Source: Streptomyces pseudogriseolus | GTDB lineage: Bacteria; Actinomycetota; Actinomycetes; Streptomycetales; Streptomycetaceae | Reading direction: 5' to 3' | Assembly: GCA_002154585.1 (NCBI GenBank) | Contig: MUNG01000002.1 | Coordinates: 1 to 64,000 of the forward strand | DNA: 64,000 nucleotides | Part shown: one piece after another, positions 17,622 through 26,753 of the stretch | Position numbering within the stretch: the stretch's first letter is position 1 | Layout of the letters: each line of letters begins with the position of its first letter | Notes under the pieces: generated by a model | What the model saw: the letters and a program-made list of their open reading frames with translations, nothing else | The model's database searches: none | What the model was told of the DNA's origin: nothing | Translations under genes and position numbers: made by a program

Positions 17622-18905
17622 ATGCCTGACCCTTCCCTGTCGCAGACCCGCACCCCCGAGGAGGAGCCCCGGTCGGAATCCCCCGCCTCCGGGCCGGGCA
17701 TCTCCCGGCGGCGCCTGCTCGGCACGGCCGGCGCCACCGGGCTCGTGCTCGGGGCGGCGGGCGGTGCCGTCGGGTATGCGGCGGCGCCCTCGGGAGCGAC
17801 GCCGCTGACGTCGGTCGGTGCCACAAAAGTGCCGTTTCACGTGAAACATCAGCCGGGCATCACCGACCCGCTCCAGTCGTGCGGCCATCTCCTCGCCTTC
17901 GACCTGGCTCCCGGCGCCGGACGCAAGGAGGCGGCCGCACTGCTGCGCCGCTGGTCCGACACGGCCCGGCGGCTGATGGCCGGGGAGTTCGACGCCCAGG
18001 GCGACAGCGATGTGGCCCGCGACGCCGGGCCCTCCTCGCTGACCCTCACCTTCGGCTTCGGGCACAGCTTCTTCGCGCGCACCGGGCTGGAGAAGCAGCG
18101 CCCGTCCTCCCTGGACCCGCTGCCCGCCTTCTCCTCCGACCGCCTCGACCGGGCCCGCAGCGAGGGAGATCTGTGGGTGCAGATCGGCGCCGACGACGCC
18201 CTCGTGGCGTTCCATGCCCTACGCGCGGTGCAGAAGGACGCGGGTGCGGCGGCACGGGTGCGCTGGCAGATGAACGGCTTCAACCGCTCGCCGGGCGCCA
18301 CCGCGCGCCCGATGACCACCCGCAATCTGATGGGCCAGGTCGACGGCACCCGCAATCCGAAGCCCGACGAGCCCGACTTCGACGAGCGGATCTTCGTGCC
18401 GGAGCAGGGCGAGCCTGCCTGGATGGCGAACGGCTCCTACGTGGTCGTCCGCCGTATCCGCATGCTGCTGGACGACTGGGAGAAGCTGTCGCACACCGAG
18501 CAGGAGGGTGTCATCGGGCGGCGCAAGAAGGACGGCGCCCCGCTCTCCGGCGGTGACGAGACGACCGAGATGGACCTGGAGAAGACCGACGCCCGGGGCA
18601 ATCTGGTGGTCCCCATCAACGCGCACGCGCGGATCACCCGGCCCGACCAGAACGGCGGGGCGGCGATGCTGCGCCGGCCGTTCTCGTACCACGACGGCAT
18701 CGACGCCGACGGGACACCGGACGCCGGGCTGCTGTTCATCTGCTGGCAGGCCGACCCGCTGCGGGGCTTCGTGCCGGTGCAGCGCAAGCTCGACCGGGGC
18801 GACGCCCTGACGCCGTTCGTCCGCCACGAGGCGAGCGGGCTGTTCGCGGTTCCGGGCGGGGCGGCGGCGGGCGAGTATGTGGGCCAGGCGCTGCTGGAGG
18901 GGTGA
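17622..18905 (+). CDS. dtpA: Dye-decolourising peroxidase DtpA (Tat-exported)
   Basis: This 427-residue A-type Dyp peroxidase has a twin-arginine signal (SRRRLLG at 28-34, then GATGLVLGAAGG). Two Dyp ferredoxin-like domains follow. The GxxDG distal motif is GQVDGTRN (Asp near 241) and the proximal haem ligand is in SYHDGI (His near 357). The gene starts 7 bases after the CopCD stop, as last gene of the copper operon. In S. lividans DtpA works with the copper oxidase GlxA in hyphal development. A parS site lies in the linker between signal and mature domain. Confidence 0.93.
   Translation: MPDPSLSQTRTPEEEPRSESPASGPGISRRRLLGTAGATGLVLGAAGGAVGYAAAPSGATPLTSVGATKVPFHVKHQPGITDPLQSCGHLLAFDLAPGAGRKEAAALLRRWSDTARRLMAGEFDAQGDSDVARDAGPSSLTLTFGFGHSFFARTGLEKQRPSSLDPLPAFSSDRLDRARSEGDLWVQIGADDALVAFHALRAVQKDAGAAARVRWQMNGFNRSPGATARPMTTRNLMGQVDGTRNPKPDEPDFDERIFVPEQGEPAWMANGSYVVVRRIRMLLDDWEKLSHTEQEGVIGRRKKDGAPLSGGDETTEMDLEKTDARGNLVVPINAHARITRPDQNGGAAMLRRPFSYHDGIDADGTPDAGLLFICWQADPLRGFVPVQRKLDRGDALTPFVRHEASGLFAVPGGAAAGEYVGQALLEG
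17834..17847. other. parS site inside dtpA, perfect
   Basis: GTTTCACGTGAAAC encodes FHVK (residues 72-75) in the linker after the Tat signal, a position that tolerates arbitrary residues. Confidence 0.9.
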
Positions 18906-18977
18906 CAACCGCCGGGAGTCACCCTCGCGAGCAGTCTTGGGAGGGGCCGTCGGGCGTGGGCCCATTAGGGTGAGGTC

Positions 18978-19910
18978 ATGCCAGCGAGCTATGCGTATCT
19001 CGGCCCTGAGGGCACCTTCACCGAAGTCGCTCTGCGCACGCTTCCCGAGTCGGCCACGCGTGAGCTGATCCCGTACGTGTCCGTGCAGTCCGCGCTCGAC
19101 GCGGTACGCGCCGGCGAGGCCGAGGCCGCTTTCGTCCCCATCGAGAACTCGGTGGAGGGCGGGATCACCACCACCCTCGACGAGCTGGTCGCGGGCACCC
19201 CGCTGATGATCTACCGCGAGGTGCTGCTGTCGATCACCTTCGCGCTTCTGGTCCGCCCGGGCACCAAGCTGTCGGACATCAAGACGGTGACCGCCCACCC
19301 GGCCGCCCAGCCGCAGGTGCGCAACTGGCTGCGCACCCATCTGCCCGACGCGCTCTGGGAGTCGGCCGCCTCGAACGCGGACGGCGCGCGGCTGGTCCAG
19401 GAGGGCCGGTACGACGCCGCATTCGCCGGTGAGTTCGCGGCGGCCCGGTACGGGCTGGAGGCGCTGGAGACGGGCATCCACGACGCGGAGAACGCCCAGA
19501 CCCGGTTCGTGCTGGTGGGTCGGCCCGCGCGTCCTGCGGCGCCGACCGGGGCGGACAAGACCTCGGTGGTGCTGTGGCAGCGCGACGACCACCCGGGCGG
19601 TCTGCGCGACCTGCTGGGGGAGTTCGCCACCCGGGGCATCAACCTGATGCTGCTCCAGTCCCGACCGACCGGCGCCGGCATCGGCAACTACTGCTTCTGC
19701 ATCGACGCCGAGGGGCACATCTCGGACCGCAGGATGGCGGAGGCCCTGATGGGCCTGAAGCGCATCTGTCTCCAGGTGCGCTACCTCGGTTCGTACCCGA
19801 GGGCGGACGTGCAGCCGGGCGACGTGCGGCCGCCGTTCCCGGGGACGTCGGACGAGGAGTTCGTGGGAGCGGCGGACTGGGTGGCGCGCTGCCAGGACGG
19901 CCGGTTCTGA
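18978..19910 (+). CDS. pheA: Prephenate dehydratase
   Basis: This 310-residue monofunctional enzyme converts prephenate to phenylpyruvate in phenylalanine synthesis. The catalytic domain opens with YAYLGPEGTFTE and contains FVPIENSVEGG and the catalytic NAQTRFVLV motif. The C-terminal ACT domain has LLQSRPTGAGIGNYCFCID, where many family members have ESRP. GGTGAGG lies just upstream of ATG 18978, and TTAGGGT may serve as a -10 region. The downstream gap carries DnaA boxes. Confidence 0.95.
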   Translation: MPASYAYLGPEGTFTEVALRTLPESATRELIPYVSVQSALDAVRAGEAEAAFVPIENSVEGGITTTLDELVAGTPLMIYREVLLSITFALLVRPGTKLSDIKTVTAHPAAQPQVRNWLRTHLPDALWESAASNADGARLVQEGRYDAAFAGEFAAARYGLEALETGIHDAENAQTRFVLVGRPARPAAPTGADKTSVVLWQRDDHPGGLRDLLGEFATRGINLMLLQSRPTGAGIGNYCFCIDAEGHISDRRMAEALMGLKRICLQVRYLGSYPRADVQPGDVRPPFPGTSDEEFVGAADWVARCQDGRF

Positions 19911-19978
19911 AGGACACTCCGGGGTGGACGGTGCCGGGGACGGGGGCGGCGGAAACCGGTCCTACCTGCCGATTGTCG

Positions 19979-20000
19979 TTGTCCACAGAAGTTATCCACA
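19979..20000 (+). other. Two DnaA boxes, forward
   Basis: TTGTCCACA (19979-19987, the Streptomyces consensus) and TTATCCACA (19992-20000, the E. coli-type consensus) are spaced 13 bp start to start. Confidence 0.8.
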
Positions 20001-20251
20001 GGTCAGCTTCTCGACCTGGGGACAAGTCGACACCGAGTCGCCCTTCCATCGACAAATCCCCCCACAGGCCATGATCACGTTCATTCCGCGGTAGCTCGCC
20101 CTTCGTCCACTCTTTTTCGGCGATCAACCCTTTGGAGGGAGGCCTTTCCACTCAAAAGTGGCGGTAGAGGGAGTTTGTGCGGGGAATCATCGCCTCCAGT
20201 CGCGCCTTTCGGAGTGATCAATTCCGACGTCCACAGATCTTCCCCACAGCC

Positions 20252-20291
20252 TGTGGATAACTTTTCGCGCGGTGTGGACAGCTGTGGACAG
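20252..20291 (-). other. Three DnaA boxes, reverse
   Basis: On the reverse strand these are TTATCCACA (20252-20260) and two copies of CTGTCCACA (20273-20281 and 20283-20291). The latter differ from consensus only at the first base. The orientation is opposite to the group at 19979. Confidence 0.78.
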
Positions 20292-20526
20292 CGAGCTCTC
20301 AAGTCCCGTTCCGTGCAAGGGTTTCCGGTCAACGACGGGCCGCGCGAGCGACCCTTTCCAGCGGCGGCGCCCTGCTTATTGACCCGGCCGCGACCGTGCC
20401 GCCGCCTTGTCGCGATCCTGCCGCCACCGCGAAACGATCACCAAGAACACACCAGGCAATTCACCTGGTAAGGGACACGCATCCGGGCACCGCAATAGTG
20501 GGTCGTGAGCCCTGGTCCCGCACCGG

Positions 20527-20540
20527 TAGCCTTGACCGCG
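20527..20540 (+). promoter_or_regulatory. Candidate -10 element of a leaderless serS transcript
   Basis: TAGCCT (20527-20532) lies 7 bases before GTG 20540 and no Shine-Dalgarno sequence is present, so transcription probably begins at or next to the start codon. Confidence 0.5.
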
Positions 20541-21817
20541 TGATTGACCTTCGCCTGCTCCGTGAGGACCCCGACCGTGTGCGCGCTTCGCAGCGCGCCC
20601 GTGGAGAGGACGTCGCGCTCGTCGACGCCCTCCTGTCTGCCGACGAACGGCGCAGGTCGTCCGGCGTCCGCTTCGACGAGCTGCGCGCCGAGCAGAAGTC
20701 GCTCGGCAAGCTCATCGGCAGGGCCACCGGTGACGACAAGGCCGAGCTGCTCAAGAAGGCAGAGCAGCTCAAGGCCGACGTCAAGGCCGCCGACGCCGAG
20801 CGCGACGCCGCCGACACCGAGACCCAGGAGCTCCTGCTCAAGCTGAGCAACCTCGTCCACCCCGACGTGCCCGTCGGCGGCGAGGAGGACTTCGTCACGC
20901 TGGAGACGCACGGCTCCATCCGCGACTTCGCCGCCGAGGGCTTCGAGCCCAAGGACCACCTGGAGCTCGGCCAGCTCCTCGGCGCGATCGACGTCGAGCG
21001 CGGCGCCAAGGTCTCCGGCAGCCGCTTCTACTTCCTCACCGGTGTCGGCGCGCTGCTCGAGCTGGCCCTGGTGAACGCCGCGATGGCGCAGGCCACGGCT
21101 GCCGGCTTCACGCCGATGCTGACCCCGGCGCTGGTGCGTCCCCAGTCGATGGCGGGCACCGGCTTCCTCGGCCAGGCCGCGCAGGACGTCTACCACCTGG
21201 ACAAGGACGACCTGTACCTGGTCGGCACGTCCGAGGTGGCCCTGGCCGCCTACCACATGGACGAGATCCTGGAGGCCGACAAGCTGCCGCTGCGCTACGC
21301 GGGCTTCTCGCCCTGCTTCCGCCGCGAGGCCGGCTCGCACGGCAAGGACACCCGGGGCATCTTCCGCGTCCACCAGTTCGACAAGGTGGAGATGTTCTCC
21401 TACGTCGCCCCGGAGGACTCGCAGGAGGAGCACAAGCGGCTGCTGGAGTGGGAGAAGCAGTGGCTGACCTCGCTCGAGCTGCCGTTCCGCGTCATCGACG
21501 TCGCCTCGGGCGACCTGGGCTCCTCGGCCGCCCGTAAGTACGACTGCGAGGCGTGGATCCCGACCCAGGGCAAGTACCGCGAGCTGACCTCGACCTCGGA
21601 CTGCACCGAGTTCCAGTCGCGCCGCCTCCAGATCCGGGTGCGTGAGGACAAGAAGGTGCGCCCGCTGGCCACGCTGAACGGCACACTGTGCGCCGTGCCG
21701 CGGACCATCGTGGCGATCCTGGAGAACCACCAGCAGCCCGACGGCTCGGTCCGCGTGCCCGAGGTCCTGCGTCCCTACCTGGGCGGCCGGGAGATCCTGG
21801 AACCGGTCGCCAAGTGA
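20540..21817 (+). CDS. serS: Seryl-tRNA synthetase
   Basis: This 425-residue class II synthetase charges tRNA-Ser. An N-terminal antiparallel coiled-coil arm (~25-105) binds the long variable arm of tRNA-Ser. Catalytic core motifs are [20 protein letters not shown], motif 2 [24 protein letters not shown] (shown here only in part of its span), [13 protein letters not shown] and motif 3 [21 protein letters not shown] at 21675-21740. The start is GTG 20540, probably leaderless. The stop overlaps the next gene by 4 bases. An atypical serine-type tRNA is encoded 0.8 kb downstream. Confidence 0.97.
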   Translation: MIDLRLLREDPDRVRASQRARGEDVALVDALLSADERRRSSGVRFDELRAEQKSLGKLIGRATGDDKAELLKKAEQLKADVKAADAERDAADTETQELLLKLSNLVHPDVPVGGEEDFVTLETHGSIRDFAAEGFEPKDHLELGQLLGAIDVERGAKVSGSRFYFLTGVGALLELALVNAAMAQATAAGFTPMLTPALVRPQSMAGTGFLGQAAQDVYHLDKDDLYLVGTSEVALAAYHMDEILEADKLPLRYAGFSPCFRREAGSHGKDTRGIFRVHQFDKVEMFSYVAPEDSQEEHKRLLEWEKQWLTSLELPFRVIDVASGDLGSSAARKYDCEAWIPTQGKYRELTSTSDCTEFQSRRLQIRVREDKKVRPLATLNGTLCAVPRTIVAILENHQQPDGSVRVPEVLRPYLGGREILEPVAK

Positions 21818-22626
21818 GCGGCGCGTCGTCCCCCTTCCCGTACCGGCTCGTCGCCACCGACCTCGACGGCACGCTGCTGCGCGAGGACGGCTCGGTGTCC
21901 GGGCGTACCCGCGAGGCGCTCACCGCGGCCGCCGCGGCGGGTGCCGCGCACATCGTCGTCACCGGCCGCGCGGTGCCCTGGACCCGCCCGATACTCGAGG
22001 ACCTCGGCTACCAGGGCCTCGCCGTCTGCGGCCAGGGCGCCCAGGTGTACGACGCCGGCGCGGGCCGGCTGCTGACCTCCGTGACGCTGGACCGGCAGCT
22101 CGCCGGGGTGGCGCTCGCCAAGATCGAGGCGGAGGTCGGCCCGCTGCACCTGGCGGCGAGCCGGGACGGCCTGGACGGCGAGGTGCTGGTCGGGCCGGGC
22201 TACGACGTCATCGGCCGGCTGCCGGCGACGCCGTTCACCGACGCGTCCGACCTGTGGGCGGCCCCGTTGAACAAGCTGTACATCCAGCATCCGGAGCTGA
22301 CCTCGGACGAGCTGGCCGCGGCGGCCGAGCGCACCGCGGGCGGTTTCGTCACCGTCGTCATGGCGGGCGAGGGCATCGTGGAGCTGCTGCCGCTGGGGCT
22401 GTCCAAGGCGACGGGGCTGTCCCTCGCCGCGCGCCGACTCGGCGTGAAGGCGGCGGAGACGATCGCCTTCGGCGACATGCCCAACGACATCCCGATGTTC
22501 GCCTGGTCCGGCCACGGCGTCGCCATGGCCAACGCCCACCGCGACCTGCGGGCGGTCGCCGACGCGGTGACGGCGTCCAACGAGGACGACGGCATCGCGG
22601 TGGTGCTGGAACGCCTGCTGGGCTGA
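21814..22626 (+). CDS. Cof-type HAD-family phosphatase
   Basis: This 270-residue cytosolic HAD hydrolase has motif [11 protein letters not shown], motif II VVTGRA, motif III Lys in LGLSKATGL and motif [14 protein letters not shown] class IIB (Cof) cap lies between motifs II and III. Natural substrates are probably sugar or nucleotide phosphates, which sequence cannot resolve. It starts at GTG 21814 inside the serS stop (GTGA overlap), so it is translationally coupled to serS. A related gene lies at 30880-31749. Confidence 0.9.
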   Translation: MSGASSPFPYRLVATDLDGTLLREDGSVSGRTREALTAAAAAGAAHIVVTGRAVPWTRPILEDLGYQGLAVCGQGAQVYDAGAGRLLTSVTLDRQLAGVALAKIEAEVGPLHLAASRDGLDGEVLVGPGYDVIGRLPATPFTDASDLWAAPLNKLYIQHPELTSDELAAAAERTAGGFVTVVMAGEGIVELLPLGLSKATGLSLAARRLGVKAAETIAFGDMPNDIPMFAWSGHGVAMANAHRDLRAVADAVTASNEDDGIAVVLERLLG

Positions 22627-22655
22627 CACCCGACGTCCCACGGACACAGGCGTTC

Positions 22656-22745
<90 letters not shown>

Positions 22746-22833
22746 GGGTGGGCGGCCCGCGCGCCGCAGGTGCGCGCGCTCGAAGCGGCCGCCCCGGGCA
22801 GGTCCTCGGGGGGACTCGACGGAGCAGTAGGGA

Positions 22834-22896
22834 TTACTCCGGAGTCCGCCTCGGGCCGCCCCGACGGGAGCGGAACATACTGCCGTGCATGGGCAT
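22834..22896 (-). CDS. Candidate 20-residue basic peptide
   Basis: ATG 22896 follows an excellent ribosome binding site (GAGAGGAGGGGAA) and opens a 20-codon frame reading MPMHGSMFRSRRGGPRRTPE, then TAA. The peptide is rich in Arg and Pro with no membrane character. No homologue is known to me. Evidence is the binding site and the clean short frame only. Confidence 0.4.
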   Translation of the reverse strand: MPMHGSMFRSRRGGPRRTPE

Positions 22897-23011
22897 GGTT
22901 CCCCTCCTCTCCCGGCTCACGGTCGCCGGACGTTCCCGGCGATGCGGACACCTCACTGTGCCCGTCCGAGCACGTCCGGCGCCACCGAATAAACGCTGTG
23001 GGGCACGACGA

Positions 23012-23045
23012 AGGGCGGTACCGCCGACACCGGTAGCACCGCCCT
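23012..23045 (-). terminator. Hairpin terminator of the ABC operon
   Basis: AGGGCGGT (23012-23019) pairs with ACCGCCCT (23038-23045), 25 bases beyond the stop of the last operon gene. Confidence 0.65.
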
Positions 23046-23069
23046 CACGCACGTCGGGGGGTGTGCTCC

Positions 23070-23789
23070 TCACTCCTCGCCGGCGAGCGTCAGCGTGCGC
23101 AGCTTCTGGCCGGCGTACCAGGTGGCCAGCACCGTGACGGCGACCAGCGCGATCGTCGCCGTGGTCAGGCCGACGTCCGAGGTGACCAGCTCGCCGCCGG
23201 CCACCTTCTCCGCCACGGCGAGGGACCACTGCTGGACGCTCAGCGTGCGCGCGCCGGGCACCAGGGAGCCGAACAGCGCCTCCCAGATGAGCGCGTACAC
23301 CAGGCCGAAGACCACCGCATGCCGCGAGACCGTGCCGAGTAGCAGGAACAGCGCCGCGTAGGCGATGGAGGCGACCAGGGCCGCCACCGTGTAGGCGACC
23401 GCGACCTGCTGGCCGTTGCCGTTGAGGAGGAAACCGGCGATCAGCGTCGGCACCGCGGAGAACACCATGGTGACGGCGACGGCCACGATCAGCTTGGTGT
23501 AGATGATCGTGGGCCGCTTGATCGGCTTGGACAGCAGGTACACCACGGAGCCGTCGTCGATCTCCGGGCCGATCGCGCCCGTGCCCGCGATGACGCCGAT
23601 GATCGGCACCATCGTGGCGAGCCCGAGACCGCCGAGGACGTCGGCGGCGGTCTGGTCGTCGGCGCCGGCAAGGGCGCGCACCGCCAGGGAGATCACGATG
23701 AGCAGCAGGGGCAGGGCGCCCAGGATGAGGGCCCGGCGACGGCCGAGCAGGGCCCGGTAGGTGAGCCGGGCGACGGTGGGGTCGTACAT
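23070..23789 (-). CDS. ABC-2 type transporter permease
   Basis: This 239-residue protein has about six transmembrane helices. A conserved IAGTGAIGPEIDDGSVVYLLSKPIKR block after the second helix is typical of ABC-2 permeases partnered with CcmA-like ATPases (EIDDGSVVYLLSKPI is the coupling segment). It starts 10 bases after the stop of the upstream ATPase gene and closes a four-gene operon. Substrate unknown. Confidence 0.9.
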   Translation of the reverse strand: MYDPTVARLTYRALLGRRRALILGALPLLLIVISLAVRALAGADDQTAADVLGGLGLATMVPIIGVIAGTGAIGPEIDDGSVVYLLSKPIKRPTIIYTKLIVAVAVTMVFSAVPTLIAGFLLNGNGQQVAVAYTVAALVASIAYAALFLLLGTVSRHAVVFGLVYALIWEALFGSLVPGARTLSVQQWSLAVAEKVAGGELVTSDVGLTTATIALVAVTVLATWYAGQKLRTLTLAGEE

Positions 23790-23798
23790 CAGGGCCTC

Positions 23799-24710
23799 CT
23801 ACGCCGCGACCAGGTACGAGAACACGGACTCGAGGGACTCGTCGGACGGCGAGACCGTGAGCAGGCGGATGCCGTGCTCCCTCGCGACCTTCGGCAGCAG
23901 CGCGGTGAAGCGGCCGAAGTCGACGGCCTGGATGCGCAGGGCGCCCTCGGCGTGGTCGACCTCGATGCCGGACGTGGACGGGTCGGCGATCAGCGCGGCC
24001 GCGAGGGCGCGGTCGTCGCTGGAGCGCACCAGGTAGCGGTGCGGGCGGTCCGTCATCAGACGGCGGATCCGGCGGAAGTCGCCGCTGGCCGCGTGGCGGC
24101 CGGCGACCACGACCTCGATGTGCCAGGCGAGCTGCTCGACCTCCTCCAGGATGTGCGAGGAGAACAGCACCGTGCGGCCCTCGTCGCCCATGCGTCGCAG
24201 CAGGTCCATCAGCTGCATGCGCTGGCGCGGGTCCATGCCGTTGAACGGCTCGTCCAGCAGCAGCAGCGACGGGTCGTGGACCAGCGCGGACGCCATCTTC
24301 ACGCGCTGCCGCATGCCCTTGGAGTAGGTGACGATCTTCCGGTCCTGCGCGTACTCCATCTCCACCGTGGCGAGCGCCTTCTGGGCGGCCTTGGCGCCCA
24401 GTCCGTGCAGCTCGGCGTTGGCGAGGACGAACTCACGCCCGGTCAGGAAGTCGTACATCGCCTCGCGTTCGGGGACGATGCCGATGTGCCGGTAGACGGC
24501 CTCGTTGCGCCACACCTGCTGTCCGTCGAGGGTGACGGTGCCGGTGGAGGGGGCGAGGAAGCCGCCCATCATGTTGATGAGGGTGGACTTGCCGGCGCCG
24601 TTGGGGCCGAGCAGGCCGGTGACGCCGGGGCCGATGGTCATGGTGACGTCGTTGACGGCGACCACGTTGCCGAACCAGCGGGAGACGTGGTCGATGCTGA
24701 GCGTGGTCAC
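23799..24710 (-). CDS. ABC transporter ATP-binding protein
   Basis: This 303-residue CcmA-type ATPase has Walker A LLGPNGAGKST, Q-loop region IGIVPEREAMYDFLTG, signature YSKGMRQRVKMA, Walker B LLLLDEPFNGMD and switch His in SSHILEEVEQL. A C-terminal accessory domain (~225-303) ends the protein. GTG 24710 overlaps the stop of the upstream permease gene (GTGA), so the two are coupled. It presumably pairs with both permeases of the operon. Confidence 0.92.
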   Translation of the reverse strand: MTTLSIDHVSRWFGNVVAVNDVTMTIGPGVTGLLGPNGAGKSTLINMMGGFLAPSTGTVTLDGQQVWRNEAVYRHIGIVPEREAMYDFLTGREFVLANAELHGLGAKAAQKALATVEMEYAQDRKIVTYSKGMRQRVKMASALVHDPSLLLLDEPFNGMDPRQRMQLMDLLRRMGDEGRTVLFSSHILEEVEQLAWHIEVVVAGRHAASGDFRRIRRLMTDRPHRYLVRSSDDRALAAALIADPSTSGIEVDHAEGALRIQAVDFGRFTALLPKVAREHGIRLLTVSPSDESLESVFSYLVAA

Positions 24711-25621
24711 AGGCCCACCTTCTTGTAGCGGCGCATCAGGAGGCCGTAGCTGGCGGCGATCAGGCCGAGGGTGAACAGGACGTAGACGACGCCCTCGGCG
24801 TTGCTCGGGCCCACCCCGCCGGGGAAGGCGGAGGTCGCGCCCAGGAAGGCGGACTGCACGCCGTCGATGAGGGTGATCGGCGAGAACAGGCCGATCAGGG
24901 CGATGCCGTCGCCGTCGCCCTGGGTCTCCGCGATCGCCTGGAGGGTGGAGACCGCGCCGTAGGAGATGGTCAGGACGGCGATGACGGCCGCGATGCCGAA
25001 GCCCCGGCGCGGGGTGACGGCGGCGATGACCAGGCCGATGCCGGCGAAGAGCAGCGAGAGCAGTGCCACGGAGACGAGTCCCTGTGCGAATCCCTTGGTC
25101 TGGTCGGTGAAGTCGAGCTTGGCCAGCAGGGCGCCGACGTACAGCACCAGCAGGGGCGCCGCGGTGAGGATGAACAGGGCCGACGTCAGCGCGGCGAACT
25201 TGGCGCGGACGTAGTCGGCGGTCTCGATGGGCCGCGAGAAGTACAGCGGCACGGTCTTGAAGCGCAGGTCGCGGGAGACCGACTGGGGCGCCTGCGAGGC
25301 GACGTACAGGCTGATGACGGCCTGCATGATGATCGCGTAGCGCGTGTAGTCGACGGGCAGGTCCTTCGCCTTGGTGGCGACGGCGACGGCCACCATGATG
25401 GCGGCGGGCACGCACATCACCACGAACAGCAGCATCGGCAGCACCTTGGACTTCGCCGAGCGGCCGAGGCCGTAGGCGCCGCGCAGGGACTGCGAGTACA
25501 GCGAGAGCCTGGCGTAGGAGCGGCCGAGGCGGGGGCCGTCGTAGGAGCGGTAGCCGATGTTGTGGATACGGGTGTCACCCGATCCGGTGGCCGGTGTCCG
25601 CGTGGACTGCTCAGTTGCCAT
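24707..25621 (-). CDS. ABC-2 type transporter permease
   Basis: This 304-residue protein has a long cytoplasmic N-terminus (IHNIGYRSYDGPRLGR, characteristic of this permease group) and about six transmembrane helices. The coupling segment is SRDLRFKTVPLYFSRPIETADYV. The gene overlaps the upstream ATPase gene by 11 bases and the downstream one by 4. Substrate unknown. Confidence 0.9.
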   Translation of the reverse strand: MATEQSTRTPATGSGDTRIHNIGYRSYDGPRLGRSYARLSLYSQSLRGAYGLGRSAKSKVLPMLLFVVMCVPAAIMVAVAVATKAKDLPVDYTRYAIIMQAVISLYVASQAPQSVSRDLRFKTVPLYFSRPIETADYVRAKFAALTSALFILTAAPLLVLYVGALLAKLDFTDQTKGFAQGLVSVALLSLLFAGIGLVIAAVTPRRGFGIAAVIAVLTISYGAVSTLQAIAETQGDGDGIALIGLFSPITLIDGVQSAFLGATSAFPGGVGPSNAEGVVYVLFTLGLIAASYGLLMRRYKKVGL

Positions 25622-26594
25622 GACCGACCGCCTCCTTCCGCTGCGCGTCGCCGTCCGCGTCGTCCTTGAAGACCTCGGCGATCTGGTGCCGCCGCTGTTC
25701 CATGCGCACCAGACCGAGCCCGAGGTCGGCGATCACGTCGCGGACCAGGTCGTAGGTGTCCTCGCCCTGCGCGGTGAGCTGCAGGATGTGCCCGGCGCCC
25801 GGCAGTCCGCCGGCGTCCTGGACGGTCACCCCGCGCGCGTGGAGCGCGTCGCGCACCGCGCGGGTGCCGTCGGGGTGCTCGTCGGTGTCGGTGACCTCGA
25901 TCGCGAGGGTGGTGGTGGTCTGCGTGAAGTCCCGGGTGGAGGAGGAGCGCAGCAGCTTGCCGCCGTCCACGACGACCACGTGGTCGCAGGTGCGTTCCAG
26001 CTCGCCCAGCAGGTGGGAGGTGACCAGGACCGAGATGCCGAAGTCGGTGTGGATGCGGCGGATCAGGCCGAGCATCTCGTCGCGGCCGACCGGGTCGAGG
26101 CCGTTGGTGGGCTCGTCCAGGAACACCAGCTGCGGGTCGTGCACGAGCGCCTGCGCGAGCTTCACCCGCTGCTTCATGCCGGTGGAGTAGCCGCCGATGG
26201 GCCGGTAGCGCTCCTCGTACAGGCCGACGTGGCGCAGGGTGTCCGCGGTGCGCTCGCGGGCCGCGGTGGCCGGCAGGCCGGACATGCGCGCCATGTGGAC
26301 GACGAACTCGGTGGCCGAGACGTCCGGGGGCAGGCAGTCGTGCTCGGGCATGTAGCCCACCCGTTCCCGGATGGCGGCGCCGTCGGTGGCGACGTCGAGT
26401 CCGAGCACTTCGGCGCGGCCCTCCGTGGCGGGGGACAGACCCAGCAGGATCTTGATCAACGTGGACTTGCCGGCCCCGTTGGCTCCGACGAGCCCGGTCA
26501 CACCGGGTCCGACGTCCACGGAGAGCCGGTCAAGCGCGGTCACCCGGGGGAACCGCTTGCTCAGGCTTTCGGTCGCGATCACAGTCACGTCCAT
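25611..26594 (-). CDS. ABC transporter ATP-binding protein, first gene of the operon
   Basis: This 327-residue ATPase has Walker A GLVGANGAGKST, VGYMPEHDCLPPDVSA (Q-loop region), signature YSTGMKQRVKLA, Walker B LVFLDEPTNGLD and TSHLLGELE. Its accessory C-terminal domain is longer than that of the second ATPase. ATG 26594 has no strong Shine-Dalgarno. The upstream gap (160 bp, divergent from the EphD-like gene) contains a perfect DnaA box. Confidence 0.9.
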   Translation of the reverse strand: MDVTVIATESLSKRFPRVTALDRLSVDVGPGVTGLVGANGAGKSTLIKILLGLSPATEGRAEVLGLDVATDGAAIRERVGYMPEHDCLPPDVSATEFVVHMARMSGLPATAARERTADTLRHVGLYEERYRPIGGYSTGMKQRVKLAQALVHDPQLVFLDEPTNGLDPVGRDEMLGLIRRIHTDFGISVLVTSHLLGELERTCDHVVVVDGGKLLRSSSTRDFTQTTTTLAIEVTDTDEHPDGTRAVRDALHARGVTVQDAGGLPGAGHILQLTAQGEDTYDLVRDVIADLGLGLVRMEQRRHQIAEVFKDDADGDAQRKEAVGHGN

Positions 26595-26693
26595 GACCGT
26601 AGTGACCCGTACCACTGCGGTCGTCAGACCGCGGGGCCGTCTTGGTGTCCCCCTGGAGTCGTACGCGCCCGTAGGGGACGTCCTGCCTGAGAG

Positions 26694-26702
26694 TTGTCCA
26701 CA
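26694..26702 (+). other. Single DnaA box in a divergent promoter region
   Basis: TTGTCCACA, a perfect Streptomyces DnaA box, lies between the ABC operon and the EphD-like gene. No second good box is nearby. Confidence 0.65.
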
Positions 26703-26753
26703 GCTCAGGGCGCCCTGTTGACGAGTTGTCTCACAGCTGCGAGATTCGCCGCT

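Larger units (their letters stand above)
19911..20539. other. pheA-serS gap, DnaA-box cluster region
   Basis: This 630-bp stretch has no gene that I can support and is notably AT-richer than its flanks. It contains five good DnaA boxes in two groups (19979-20000 and 20252-20291) plus weaker matches at 20227-20235 and 20240-20248. The right end carries the serS promoter. Confidence 0.75.

Noticed and set aside
20227..20248. ACGTCCACA and TTCCCCACA as additional DnaA boxes
   Set aside because: Each has two mismatches to the consensus, so they were not counted in the cluster.
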